Origin: a virus
Length of the DNA: 27,367 nt
IMG/VR virus record: IMGVR_UViG_3300049483_000150
Span: 1-27,367 of that record
Direction: 5' to 3' (one strand)
The position numbers and the translations under genes were made by a program. The notes under the pieces were generated by a model, which saw only the letters and a list, made by a program, of their open reading frames with translations, had not been told where the DNA came from and did no database searches. Positions 21,104 to 27,367 of this stretch are shown here, piece after piece. Each line of letters begins with the position of its first letter. Position 1 is the stretch's first letter.

Positions 21104-21718
21104 TTAAAATGGAATTCCGTCATCCTCTGCCTGTTTCTGCGGTTGCTTCTCAGGTGAAGGTAGGTTTTCGGTGTTCACCTCTGCCGACTTATGGATGATT
21201 TCAACAACCCACTCAGGAAGGCTCTCAGGGATCTCCATGCCATCATCGAAGCTGAAATATTGCGCCTCATTTTCAGCCTTGCGCTTGGGTACACCCTTGC
21301 CCAATGGCATGACTGCGGCCACTTTGGCAGAGGTCTTGTTCTGTCCCGCCTTCTGGTAGGTTTCATGGACCACGGAAAGTTGGCAGTTAGCTCCTATGAT
21401 GGTCTTGAGGTCAAAGCCTTCGAGCTCCTTCTCCGTGAAGGCCCTGGAGCGCCACGACTCCAGAATGGCCCGCAGGGTGGCCTTAGAGTTAAGGCTCAGG
21501 GTAAACCTGCGCGAAATGGCTCTCGGAAGGTCTTTGCCGTCGATGGTAATGCGTTCGTCGGGCAGTTCCCAAATAATCAAAACCTTGCGAGAGTCGTTAT
21601 TGTAAAGCTCTGAATATTGTGTTCCCAAATCGATGACACCGTAACAAATGGCATGATGAACGCCTGCCGGTATCATTTCAAAATTGCCGCCGCCCTTGTC
21701 TTTAGCAATGAGTCCCAT
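21104..21718 (-). CDS. SSB-like single-stranded DNA-binding protein
   Basis: This encodes 204 residues. It begins with a beta-rich region (MIPAGVHHAICYGVIDLGTQYSELYNNDSRKVLIIWELPDE...ISRRFTLSLN) typical of phage replication proteins of the DUF669/SSB-like group, then a helical and a disordered Gln/Pro-rich part. It ends in EDDGIPF, the acidic Phe-terminated tip by which bacterial SSB proteins recruit replication and repair partners (compare DDDIPF). GGGAGGTG precedes ATG 21718, and the start overlaps the stop of the nuclease gene (TAATG). Together with the adjacent nuclease and helicase it probably handles single-stranded DNA in recombination or replication. Confidence 0.75.
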   Translation of the reverse strand: MGLIAKDKGGGNFEMIPAGVHHAICYGVIDLGTQYSELYNNDSRKVLIIWELPDERITIDGKDLPRAISRRFTLSLNSKATLRAILESWRSRAFTEKELEGFDLKTIIGANCQLSVVHETYQKAGQNKTSAKVAAVMPLGKGVPKRKAENEAQYFSFDDGMEIPESLPEWVVEIIHKSAEVNTENLPSPEKQPQKQAEDDGIPF

Positions 21719-22458
21719 TACACACCTCCCTTTTGTTTTACGATCCGTTTAGACACGTTGGGGTGGCTTGCGTACCACAAGTCCACCAGTATGTTGAACA
21801 CCCTTAAATCTGATTCGTATGTCAAAGATGTGTCTCTCCAATTTGGATAACCAGTTGTTTTATGCAGATACAATATGCCACATCCAACTATATCTGGCAC
21901 GCACGACCTGTATGCTGCCACCTGATAACGATGCTCTGGATAGGCCGCTGAATCCTCTGCAACATTAGTAGTTTTAAAGTCAATCAAATATTGCTTTCCG
22001 TCAAGTTCACATATTAAATCGCACGTTCCGGCGAACCTATCACCGTAAATTGTTTGCTCAGTAGTAATACTTTTGAAGTGATGTTTGTCTTGCCATTCCA
22101 AAAAACTAAGGAATCCGGCCTCTACTTCATCACCCGGCTTGAACGGTTCTCGTCCTGTATTAAGATATTGTTCTATGGCATCATGTACCCGAGAACCTAT
22201 ATCCATGGCCTTTTTACTGACATTGCGAAAGTTTTTACGGGCGGACTCAACTAACAATGAAATGTCTTCGATTCTTACCAATGTTCCAGCGGGGTTGTCT
22301 GGAAGTTCTGAATTAGTAATTGAATCCATGTTTTCAAGTATGTAATCAGCACAACAATTTACGGCCCAATACATCAAAGCCGGTTTGTCTAACTGACCGC
22401 ATATTGTAGTAACCGAAGGCTTGTCTACTCCATTGTGCTTATAGTATCTAGACATCAT
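21718..22458 (-). CDS. PD-(D/E)XK exonuclease, RecB/Cas4-type
   Basis: This encodes 246 residues. The nuclease motifs occur in the expected order: IGSRVHDAIE with His92; TTEQTIYG with Glu134; AGTCDLICELDGKQYLIDFKTTN with Asp147 and the catalytic D160-x-K162; and RYQVAAYR with Gln179. No FeS cysteine cluster is visible, which distinguishes it from Cas4. These stand-alone phage nucleases typically process DNA ends for recombination together with an SSB/annealing protein, consistent with the SSB-like gene right after it. Starts at 22458 and 22455 are both ATG; the second has the better ribosome spacing. Confidence 0.88.
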   Translation of the reverse strand: MMSRYYKHNGVDKPSVTTICGQLDKPALMYWAVNCCADYILENMDSITNSELPDNPAGTLVRIEDISLLVESARKNFRNVSKKAMDIGSRVHDAIEQYLNTGREPFKPGDEVEAGFLSFLEWQDKHHFKSITTEQTIYGDRFAGTCDLICELDGKQYLIDFKTTNVAEDSAAYPEHRYQVAAYRSCVPDIVGCGILYLHKTTGYPNWRDTSLTYESDLRVFNILVDLWYASHPNVSKRIVKQKGGV

Positions 22459-22473
22459 TCCTCCCCTTGAATC

Positions 22474-22498
22474 GGGCCGGAGCCATCAACTCCGGCCC
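22474..22498. other. GC-rich intergenic hairpin
   Basis: A perfect 9-bp stem GGGCCGGAG / CTCCGGCCC with a 7-base loop lies in the 70-base gap between the DUF1937-like gene and the nuclease gene. No U-run follows on either strand, so an mRNA-processing or stabilising hairpin is more likely than a terminator. The rest of the gap holds a TTGAC-T-GTCAA palindrome but no convincing -10. Confidence 0.55.
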
Positions 22499-22528
22499 TT
22501 GACAGTCAACCGCTTCTGCCGCAACGAG

Positions 22529-22879
22529 TCATCGATCACCCCCTTCCACTGCTTCTATGTAAATTATCGGTGCTGTTTTCCCGATGCGCTCCCACTCTGC
22601 AATTTCAAGCGCAATGCCCTTGCTCTTTGTCCATCCGTCAGTACAAAGCACCGCAAGCCAATCGGCCCACTCCATGAAAGCGAAGTCCTGTTTCAGCCAG
22701 AAGTCATGCGATAAATGATTCCCGATGTGGTGCGCTATAGGGTGGCTGTGGCTGATAGGGCTGAACACGACATGGCCCTGTTCCATGAGGCCCGCCGCTA
22801 TCTTGTTTGCCTGGATGAAACGGGCCTCGCGTTCTTCTGCCGTTGGCGCTGAATATGGCGCGCATAGATAGATTTTCAT
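22529..22879 (-). CDS. DUF1937-like, nucleoside deoxyribosyltransferase-fold protein
   Basis: This encodes 116 residues. The pattern MKIYLCAPYSAP...REARFIQANKIAAGLMEQGHVVFSPISHSHPIA, then DFWLKQDFAFMEWADWLAVLCTDGWTKSKGIALEIAEWERIGK, is the DUF1937 (nucleoside 2-deoxyribosyltransferase-like) fold, with the sugar/base pocket residues of the family in the D-F...GWTKSKG stretch. In phages such proteins are thought to take part in nucleotide salvage or base modification. It follows the SPPF methyltransferase with a 4-base overlap (ATGA), suggesting they act in one DNA-modification cassette. The catalytic Glu is likely the one in IALEIAEW. Confidence 0.78.
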   Translation of the reverse strand: MKIYLCAPYSAPTAEEREARFIQANKIAAGLMEQGHVVFSPISHSHPIAHHIGNHLSHDFWLKQDFAFMEWADWLAVLCTDGWTKSKGIALEIAEWERIGKTAPIIYIEAVEGGDR

Positions 22880-23832
22880 GAGAATAGCTCCGTCTGCTTT
22901 GGTTTGTCGATAAAGGCCGCGTTGATGTTTTTGATCGATTGCCGGTAGTATGACGGTTTCAATTCAACTCCCATCCCGCGGCGGTTATTTATAAGCGCAC
23001 CATAAACTTCCGAGCCGACACCCATGAACGGTGTGAATACAGTTTCATTTTCATTCGACCACAAAATGACGGCCCGCTCAATAACATCTAATTGCAACGG
23101 GTGGACGTGCTTTTCGTCGTCCTGGTCACGGCTTTCTTTGAACGGAAGTACGTTTGAAATTCTTATATCGTCCCAAAAGCATGAAGCGTACTGACGCCAA
23201 ATCCAATGTGAGTAGCGGTTTTCAATCTGGTTTCCGGTATATCCACGGTATCGAATCAAATCGGACGGAATGGGACGCTCACCGGCATATTCCATCAAAC
23301 CATGCGGGTGGATAACAGGTATCGGGTTCTTGCCTTTCTTGCGAAATGGTATAAGGTAGTCGGCACCGGCCACGTTAGTTAGGGTTGAGTCATCGACTAT
23401 CTGACGGTGTGCCAGGGCCTTGCTCATAGTGCGATTGCGAACTCCCAATGGCTCTTTCCAAATACAAATGCGCGGGCTGTATTCGAAATCGTACTTCTCG
23501 TGCAGACGGATAATGTCTCCAGGGAAGTCATAATGCCCGCAAATGTTCGCGCCTGCTTTTGGAACATCCATGCAATGAACTGCACTGATCCGGCCCGGCA
23601 TGGTGATCCTTGAAATCTCTTTGACCACAAACTCGTAATGCTCAAAAAATGATTCGTAGCTTATGCAGTTCGATAGGTCGCGGTCGCTGCTTGAGTAGTG
23701 ATACAATCCCCCGAACGGCGGAGAGTAAATAGATAGCGCAATCTTTCCATCCGGTATCATTGGCATAACTTCAAGACAATCTCCCAAATAAATAGCGTAG
23801 CGGTCCTCAATCTGTTGTTCTGTTACAGCCAT
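22876..23832 (-). CDS. Beta-type DNA methyltransferase (SPPF, N4-cytosine or N6-adenine)
   Basis: This encodes 318 residues. Motif IV is SPPF at 37-40, following IYLGDCLEVMPMIPDGKIALSIY, and the SAM-binding motif is at the C-terminus (FTPFMGVGSEVYGALINNRRGMGVELK, FMGVGS at 269-274), so the domain order is circularly permuted as in the beta class. SPPF is used by N4-cytosine and some N6-adenine enzymes. The middle (about 80-200) is the target-recognition part, with WKEPLGVRNRTMSKALAHRQI. It overlaps the SF2 helicase by 10 bases and precedes DUF1937. It would protect phage DNA or mark it. ATG 23832 has AAGGAT before it. Confidence 0.88.
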   Translation of the reverse strand: MAVTEQQIEDRYAIYLGDCLEVMPMIPDGKIALSIYSPPFGGLYHYSSSDRDLSNCISYESFFEHYEFVVKEISRITMPGRISAVHCMDVPKAGANICGHYDFPGDIIRLHEKYDFEYSPRICIWKEPLGVRNRTMSKALAHRQIVDDSTLTNVAGADYLIPFRKKGKNPIPVIHPHGLMEYAGERPIPSDLIRYRGYTGNQIENRYSHWIWRQYASCFWDDIRISNVLPFKESRDQDDEKHVHPLQLDVIERAVILWSNENETVFTPFMGVGSEVYGALINNRRGMGVELKPSYYRQSIKNINAAFIDKPKQTELFS

Positions 23833-25196
23833 TGTGGTATCCTTTCCTTTTTGTCGTATGTCCTGGAACTGTCAACCGATAGCGCATGGTTCATATATCC
23901 AACCAGTTTAGAAAACATTTGATCTGCCTGCGCCGCCTTGCGTTGTAGGTTTTTCAGAACGTCTATCTCGCCTTTAGTTGTGATGATGTCCACCACCACC
24001 TTATTTATTTGTCCGAAGCGCCACATGCGGCGAATACCCTGGTAGTATTGCTCGTATGAATGTGAAGGGAAAAACGTAGTGTGATGGCAGTTTTGAAAGT
24101 TAAGTCCAAACCCTGATATTTTTGCCTTGGTGATAAGTACCCTGATTTTATTTTCTGCAAACGCTAAAAGCCTTTCCTCTTTTTCCTCGTCAGTGTGCTT
24201 TCCGGCCACCTGGACCGCATCCGGTATCAACTGTTCCAACAGGTCGCCCTCGTCGTTAAGATTGCACCACACAAGCGCCACGCTGTTAGAATTGACTTTC
24301 TCGGCCACCATCTCGCACCGCTCTTTTAACGTAGCGCGGCGTTCTTCCCGTTGCTCTTTTAATCCAACGGCCGGTTCTACAAACAACCGCCCCGGCAACG
24401 GCCTGGAGCAATCAACTATGGTTTCACGCTCGATCAATTCAGGTAGGACAAAATTGGTATCATCGAATCCCATGTCGGATGGACGGCGAACGGCCCGCGC
24501 CCATGAGCAAACCCAACGCCAGAACGGTTCCTCGGCGTGTTTCTTAAAGCGCCACTTAGCCGCCATATTGTATCTATTTTTGTGCGCCTTGATGTCGGAC
24601 GTGTTTTGATCGTTCTTAAAAAACCGATTGAGCATGTCCATATAGCCCATGACACCAAGGGCCTCGGCGCTGGTTCCAAGTTCGATGTAATCGTTAGGGG
24701 CTGCGGTTGCTGTCCACAAACTGCGGTATGGTAGCTTTTTCATAAACTCGGTAATCTGAGACTTGCGAACACCGTCAAAGTTTTTCAGGATGCTCGACTC
24801 GTCGCAGGCAACCCCGATAAAATCGTTTGGGCTGAAATGCTCAAGTTGTTCGTAGTTCGTGATGATGATATTTTTTGTAAATCTGCCATGGCTGCGTTCA
24901 ACTTCTATCCCAAATTTTTCGGCCTCGCGCGTGGTCTGATAAGAAACGGCCAGCGGGGTAAGGATGAGCACCCGCTTCCCGGTTTTTCGGACAATGTTCT
25001 CAGCCCACACAAGTTCCATCGGCGTCTTACCAAGGCCGCAATCAGCGAATACAGCGGCGCGACCCTTGGTCACGGACCATTCTATTAGTGCCTTTTGGAA
25101 ATCAAATAGAAATTCTGGGATCCACAATGGCGCAAACCCGCAATCGTGTCCGTACTGAGATTTTTTTTCTAAAAAATTTGAATATGAAACATTCAT
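23823..25196 (-). CDS. SF2 DEAD/DEAH-type helicase
   Basis: This encodes 457 residues from ATG 25196, with GAGGTG 6 bases upstream inside the preceding gene's end; a GTG at 25205 overlaps that site and is rejected. Motifs: Walker A ADCGLGKT (51-58), Walker B with DESS (132-135), motif III TATAAP (162-167), and motif VI QGIRRMWRFGQ (386-396). Part of the middle contains a long insert rich in Trp/Arg (AKWRFKKHAEEPFWRWVCSWARAVRRPS). Such helicases are often encoded next to phage methyltransferases and could unwind DNA in replication, recombination or restriction-evasion. It is the largest protein of the early block. Confidence 0.88.
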   Translation of the reverse strand: MNVSYSNFLEKKSQYGHDCGFAPLWIPEFLFDFQKALIEWSVTKGRAAVFADCGLGKTPMELVWAENIVRKTGKRVLILTPLAVSYQTTREAEKFGIEVERSHGRFTKNIIITNYEQLEHFSPNDFIGVACDESSILKNFDGVRKSQITEFMKKLPYRSLWTATAAPNDYIELGTSAEALGVMGYMDMLNRFFKNDQNTSDIKAHKNRYNMAAKWRFKKHAEEPFWRWVCSWARAVRRPSDMGFDDTNFVLPELIERETIVDCSRPLPGRLFVEPAVGLKEQREERRATLKERCEMVAEKVNSNSVALVWCNLNDEGDLLEQLIPDAVQVAGKHTDEEKEERLLAFAENKIRVLITKAKISGFGLNFQNCHHTTFFPSHSYEQYYQGIRRMWRFGQINKVVVDIITTKGEIDVLKNLQRKAAQADQMFSKLVGYMNHALSVDSSRTYDKKERIPQWL

Positions 25197-25201
25197 CTGT
25201 A

Positions 25202-25537
25202 TCACCTCGCCTTAAACCCGCTGTTAAGAAAAGCCTGCCCCTGTAGGTCTGAATTGACGTTCCGCAGTTTAGCCAGCAGCTTGGTATTCTCACCGTACAA
25301 CTGGTTCCGCTGGCGTTCGACCGTCGCAAGCCTCTCGCTCGTCGCCTGCAATTCTCTCCGGCACAGGTCAAGAGATTCCCGGCACTTGATAAGCGCCTGG
25401 TCGGTCTCGCAGATGGCGCAGGGGGCATCAACCTGGTGCTCGTCACCGCGCTTTGCTGCGGCCATGAGAGCCGCTACGAAGAAACCGATGAAGGCTGAAA
25501 CGGGGATTGCATAAAGTAGGTGCATCCATGAAATCAT
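25202..25537 (-). CDS. Membrane-anchored coiled-coil protein (spanin-like possibility)
   Basis: This encodes 111 residues. Residues about 5-28 form a single transmembrane helix (MHLLYAIPVSAFIGFFVAALMAAA), then a short basic part with two Cys (CAICE), and a long coiled coil (about residues 50-100). The N-in, coil-out arrangement is the same as inner-membrane spanins (Rz) of Gram-negative phages, but no outer-membrane partner, holin or endolysin is seen nearby, and its position in the early block is unusual for lysis genes. AGGAGG precedes ATG 25537. Other possibilities are a superinfection-exclusion or membrane-tether protein. Confidence 0.7.
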   Translation of the reverse strand: MISWMHLLYAIPVSAFIGFFVAALMAAAKRGDEHQVDAPCAICETDQALIKCRESLDLCRRELQATSERLATVERQRNQLYGENTKLLAKLRNVNSDLQGQAFLNSGFKAR

Positions 25538-25561
25538 TTTGGCCTCCTATATCTTTAAAAG

Positions 25562-25882
25562 TTAAACATACCCAAATATATTTTGGTTCATCCTTGCACA
25601 CTCATAGCAGACAACTGAGCATCCATTTGAATCTTTATATACAGGATCATTAATTTGCAACCATCCAGAAACAGACCAAATCTCCTTTCTTTTGCATATT
25701 TGGCAAACATGGCTTGACTTAATAAAAGAGATTGCTATTTCAAATAAATTTCTCCGTTTGTGCTTCAACTTTCGCGGATTGCCGATTGGATACCGTACCA
25801 TCCCAAATGTAAGATAACTTCCATTGTCAAAATCTGTTTTGAATCCTATAAGTTTTTCGTCGTTTATTTCTGTTGTTTTCAT
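25562..25882 (-). CDS. AT-rich hypothetical protein with a zinc-like site
   Basis: This encodes 106 residues starting at ATG 25882 with AGGAGG upstream. The second half has CQICKRKEIW and CYECARMNQN, two CxxC pairs about 30 residues apart, a likely zinc ribbon. The first half is a mixture of beta and basic stretches (DNGSYLTFGMVRYPIGNPRKLKHKRRNLFEIAI). The gene is visibly more AT-rich than its neighbours, suggesting later acquisition. No family is recognised. Confidence 0.65.
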   Translation of the reverse strand: MKTTEINDEKLIGFKTDFDNGSYLTFGMVRYPIGNPRKLKHKRRNLFEIAISFIKSSHVCQICKRKEIWSVSGWLQINDPVYKDSNGCSVVCYECARMNQNIFGYV

Positions 25883-25894
25883 AATTGCCTCCTA

Positions 25895-25978
25895 TTATTT
25901 CCAATTTTCTGATCGACGTTTTTGCATGAAGAACGAAAACACGGCGATAAAAACAATCAGTGGGATTGCAATGTTCAT
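25895..25978 (-). CDS. Tiny single-pass membrane peptide
   Basis: This encodes 27 residues: a single hydrophobic helix (MNIAIPLIVFIAVFSFFMQ) followed by a basic tail (KRRSENWK), i.e. N-out/C-in by the positive-inside rule. Its ATG (25978) overlaps the stop of the upstream membrane gene (ATGA). It is too short for standard ORF calling, but the coupling and the clean hydrophobic profile support it. It could assist the neighbouring membrane protein or act in lysis timing; no family is known. Confidence 0.5.
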   Translation of the reverse strand: MNIAIPLIVFIAVFSFFMQKRRSENWK

Positions 25979-26259
25979 CGCTTAACCCTTTCGCTCGCGT
26001 CCTGAAACATCTTCGTCTTAGGGGTCGCCAAGTCCTGCGGCTGCGGCCGGGATGGAATAGAAACATCGGGCGCGGATCGGTATAAGATGCTCTCGATGTG
26101 ATGGGCCATCTTGCGTTCGTCGTTTTCCAGTTCTTTTACGAGGGCTTCGGCGAAAAACCACGCCAGCGGGAAAAGTATCGCAACCGCTAATATCCAAGTC
26201 CATATGGTTTCTGCCCATGACGGGCGCGGCTTGTGGTGTATGCCTTGTACGATGTTCAT
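25975..26259 (-). CDS. Small membrane protein
   Basis: This encodes 94 residues. A transmembrane helix lies at about residues 19-41 (IWTWILAVAILFPLAWFFAEALV), followed by a charged cytoplasmic or periplasmic part with a Pro-rich segment (SIPSRPQPQDL). The ribosome site AAGGAGGA is made from the last three codons of the gene upstream. The following 27-residue gene is also a single-pass membrane peptide, so they may form a small membrane module. No holin family is recognised with confidence. Confidence 0.65.
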   Translation of the reverse strand: MNIVQGIHHKPRPSWAETIWTWILAVAILFPLAWFFAEALVKELENDERKMAHHIESILYRSAPDVSIPSRPQPQDLATPKTKMFQDASERVKR

Positions 26260-26421
26260 TTAATCCTCCTTCGCGGCCGCCGACGCCGGCTTGATCGACT
26301 CGCACACCGTGCAGCGCCAGCCACCTGACTTGTTGTTAGCGCAGTAGTTATGCACGCGGTTATCTTTCCCGTATTTCTGATCCTGATATTCATGCTCACA
26401 CGAACACTTTATAATAGCCAT
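26260..26421 (-). CDS. Small Cys-rich zinc-ribbon protein
   Basis: This encodes 53 residues (begins MAIIKCSCEHEYQDQKYGK) with CxCxH near the start, NYC in the middle and RCTVCES at the end. The pattern KCxCxHExQDxxYGK...YRCTVC is one I recognise from many phages as a small conserved protein, probably a zinc-bound regulator of unknown target. The start overlaps the stop of the gene at 26421-26561 (TAATG). Its last codons (KED) form the AAGGAGGA site for the next gene. Confidence 0.72.
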   Translation of the reverse strand: MAIIKCSCEHEYQDQKYGKDNRVHNYCANNKSGGWRCTVCESIKPASAAAKED

Positions 26422-26561
26422 TATTCCTCCTTTTCGGTTTCAAAAAAACCATCAGCCTCATCGGTCCTTCGAGCACGTTCTCCGCGCAGCCGGAGCTCTT
26501 GCTCGTCCAGGAAATCGTCGTAGGTCGAATCCGGCTCGCTCTCCCAGTCGTAGTGCCTCAT
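26421..26561 (-). CDS. Very small acidic protein
   Basis: This encodes 46 residues (begins MRHYDWESEPDSTYDDFLDE), helical and acidic/arginine-rich, ending FFETEKEE. The ATG at 26561 overlaps the upstream stop (ATGA), and its own stop overlaps the next start (TAATG). The KEE codons are the AAGGAGGAA ribosome site of the following gene. Small proteins opening MRHYDWxE are common in phage early regions. No function is known. Confidence 0.6.
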   Translation of the reverse strand: MRHYDWESEPDSTYDDFLDEQELRLRGERARRTDEADGFFETEKEE

Positions 26562-26767
26562 TCTTTAACATCCTCAATTACAAGGCGCGTGTTCCAGGCA
26601 TCGATTGCGACTTTTCTATTAGCACCCCACGGGCCGTAGTATTCGCAAGTTGAACAATAGACAGCGTATCCATATTTTATTTCATACTTATCTTTCTGAA
26701 CTCTTGGCATAGGATTTTCGTATGGTAGGTTCCCGCAAAACGGGCAGGGAAGGACTTTTTCGTTCAT
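26558..26767 (-). CDS. Lar-like zinc-ribbon protein
   Basis: This encodes 69 residues. PCPFCGNLPYENP near the start and YCSTCEYYGPWG later form the two knuckles of a zinc ribbon, followed by AIDAWNTR, the pattern of Lar-like/restriction-alleviation family proteins encoded by many phages and prophages. Lar-type proteins can reduce host restriction; that activity is not assured for this diverged member. GGAGGTGA in front of ATG 26767 is provided by the upstream gene's MEVT codons. It fits with the methyltransferases nearby as a possible anti-restriction set. Confidence 0.72.
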   Translation of the reverse strand: MNEKVLPCPFCGNLPYENPMPRVQKDKYEIKYGYAVYCSTCEYYGPWGANRKVAIDAWNTRLVIEDVKE

Positions 26768-26937
26768 CGCGTCACCTCCATTTTCCTACGGTCCATATCG
26801 TCGCACATTGCGTCAACCTTCGCCCGCACCGCCGGGAAGCACTCGGGGCAATAGCCGTGAGAGTCGCGGATCTCTGGCCGTCCGTCATACTTGGTTTTGT
26901 AGCACTTGCCGCACACCATGCAGATAACTCGGATCAT
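26764..26937 (-). CDS. Small Cys-rich protein with four cysteine clusters
   Basis: This encodes 57 residues (begins MIRVICMVCGKCYKTKYDGR, then HGYCPECFPA). Cys pairs are ICMVCGKC and CPEC, suggesting a treble-clef or rubredoxin-like zinc knuckle. It continues to DDMDRRKMEVTR, whose codons carry the GGAGGTGA ribosome site for the following Lar-like gene. The ATG at 26937 overlaps the upstream pentapeptide gene's stop (ATGA). It was shorter than a 60-residue cutoff. Function unknown. Confidence 0.65.
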   Translation of the reverse strand: MIRVICMVCGKCYKTKYDGRPEIRDSHGYCPECFPAVRAKVDAMCDDMDRRKMEVTR

Positions 26938-27367
26938 TTGACACCGCCTTTGATTTTCGGGAATTCACGCGAAATGATTCGATGAAACTCGTTCGCCCAC
27001 GCTGCTTGTTCCGGCGTCGGACAGAAAAAATCACGAGCCGCGTGCATCGCATGTGCCATAAGTTGCCGCGCCTGTTTCTCATCTATTTTTACGTTAGATG
27101 ATCCGCACCAGAGAGGCCAGCAAGAAAAATCTATATTGGCCCCGCTCAGGTCGCTGCCGCGCAGGTTGCTGCCGCGCAGGTTGCTGCCGCGCAGGTCGCT
27201 GTAGCTCAGGTCGCTGTCGCGCAGGTTGCTGCCGCTCAGGTTGCTGCCGCTCAGGTCGCTGAAGCTCAGGTCGCTGTCGCGCAGGTTGCTGAAGCTCAGG
27301 TCGCTGCCGCTCAGGTCGCTGTAGCTCAGGTCGCTGTAGCGCAGGTTGCTGCCGCGCAGGTTGCTGC
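26934..27367 (-). CDS. Pentapeptide-repeat protein (C-terminal part)
   Basis: The N-terminus is outside the window; 143 residues are visible. The first 75 visible residues are 15 tandem units of the type (S)(D/N)L(R/S)(X), matching the A/S-D/N-L-x-x pentapeptide consensus that folds as a right-handed quadrilateral beta-helix. After them comes ANIDFSCWPLWCGSS, then NVKIDEKQARQLMAHAMHAA, a C-terminal pattern I recognise from other phage pentapeptide proteins. Some such proteins mimic DNA and block gyrase or similar enzymes; here the target is unknown. The stop overlaps the next gene's start (ATGA). Confidence 0.85.
   Translation of the reverse strand, partial: SNLRGSNLRYSDLSYSDLSGSDLSFSNLRDSDLSFSDLSGSNLSGSNLRDSDLSYSDLRGSNLRGSNLRGSDLSGANIDFSCWPLWCGSSNVKIDEKQARQLMAHAMHAARDFFCPTPEQAAWANEFHRIISREFPKIKGGVK
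27141..27365. repeat. 15-bp tandem repeats inside the pentapeptide gene
   Basis: There are exactly 15 head-to-tail units of 15 bp, for example GCCGCGCAGGTTGCT on the plus strand. Only three codon positions vary: GAC/AAC, AGC/CGC and the last codon (GGC/GGG, TAC, TTC, GAC); all other bases are the same in every unit. This is much stronger nucleotide identity than protein-level selection requires, suggesting recent expansion by slippage or recombination. The array continues out of the window. Confidence 0.85.

Noticed and set aside
22499-22528. Promoter based on TTGACTGTCAA
   Set aside because: No acceptable -10 lies 16-18 bases downstream, and the expected position falls inside the GC-rich hairpin.
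26018-26305. 95-codon frame overlapping the small membrane protein
   Set aside because: It is out of frame with the well-supported genes at 25975-26259 and 26260-26421, with no ribosome site and Arg/His-rich shadow composition.
27141-27365. CRISPR array or diversity-generating template repeats
   Set aside because: The 15-bp units are contiguous with no spacers and are coding pentapeptides; no reverse transcriptase or cas genes are present in the window.

Overview
The window is one continuous piece of a tailed double-stranded DNA phage genome with a short-tailed (podovirus-type) virion. Every supported gene lies on the minus strand, so transcription runs from high to low coordinates. The podovirus reading rests on a TTG-started terminase large subunit, a podoviral-type portal, a scaffold, an HK97-fold-type major capsid protein with a Bbp16-like cement protein, and two T7-type tail tube proteins (gp11-like and gp12-like). 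The head genes look most like those of Bordetella phage BPP-1 (Bbp families), while the tail tube looks T7-like. Strong AGGAGG-type ribosome sites, short-tailed morphology and exported proteins with classical signal peptides fit a Gram-negative, probably Pseudomonadota, host; this is inference. No integrase, repressor, RNA polymerase, DNA polymerase or recognisable endolysin is visible here.

Layout in the direction of transcription. (1) 27367-25202: tightly packed small early genes. They start with a pentapeptide-repeat protein cut by the window edge, followed by three small cysteine-rich proteins and one small acidic protein, three membrane proteins and an AT-rich insertion-like gene. (2) 25196-21104: a DNA-processing block with an SF2 helicase, a beta-type (SPPF) DNA methyltransferase, a DUF1937-like nucleotide-type protein, a RecB/Cas4-type nuclease and an SSB-like protein ending in an acidic DDGIPF tip. 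(3) 20978-18645: small unknown proteins, several missed by a 60-residue cutoff, with heavy start/stop overlap. (4) 18632-17105: a C5-cytosine methyltransferase and an endonuclease VII-type HNH protein. (5) 17079-14508: a promoter, a long-stem terminator inside a short leader ORF, then a small gene, an O-like replication initiator with a candidate origin inside it, a possible replication partner, a VRR-NUC nuclease, a zinc-finger protein and a secreted small protein. (6) 14498-1: a promoter and structured leader, then the late operon (terS, terL, portal, scaffold, capsid, cement, tailspike, tail tubes, internal virion protein, and finally beta-rich and signal-peptide proteins).

The logic is modular: early host-takeover and DNA-modification genes, then replication, then packaging and morphogenesis. 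The most interesting non-gene signals are an 11-bp-period iteron array with an adjacent AT-rich repeat inside the replication gene, a promoter / leader ORF / terminator device just ahead of the replication genes, a branched RNA-like structure at 20992-21091 next to a gene flanked by 19-bp direct repeats, and a pentapeptide gene whose 15-bp DNA repeats are a mosaic of two linked types. A recurring theme is that Shine-Dalgarno sites are written into the last codons of the preceding gene, giving recurrent EV(K/T/N/E) or KE(D/E) protein tails.
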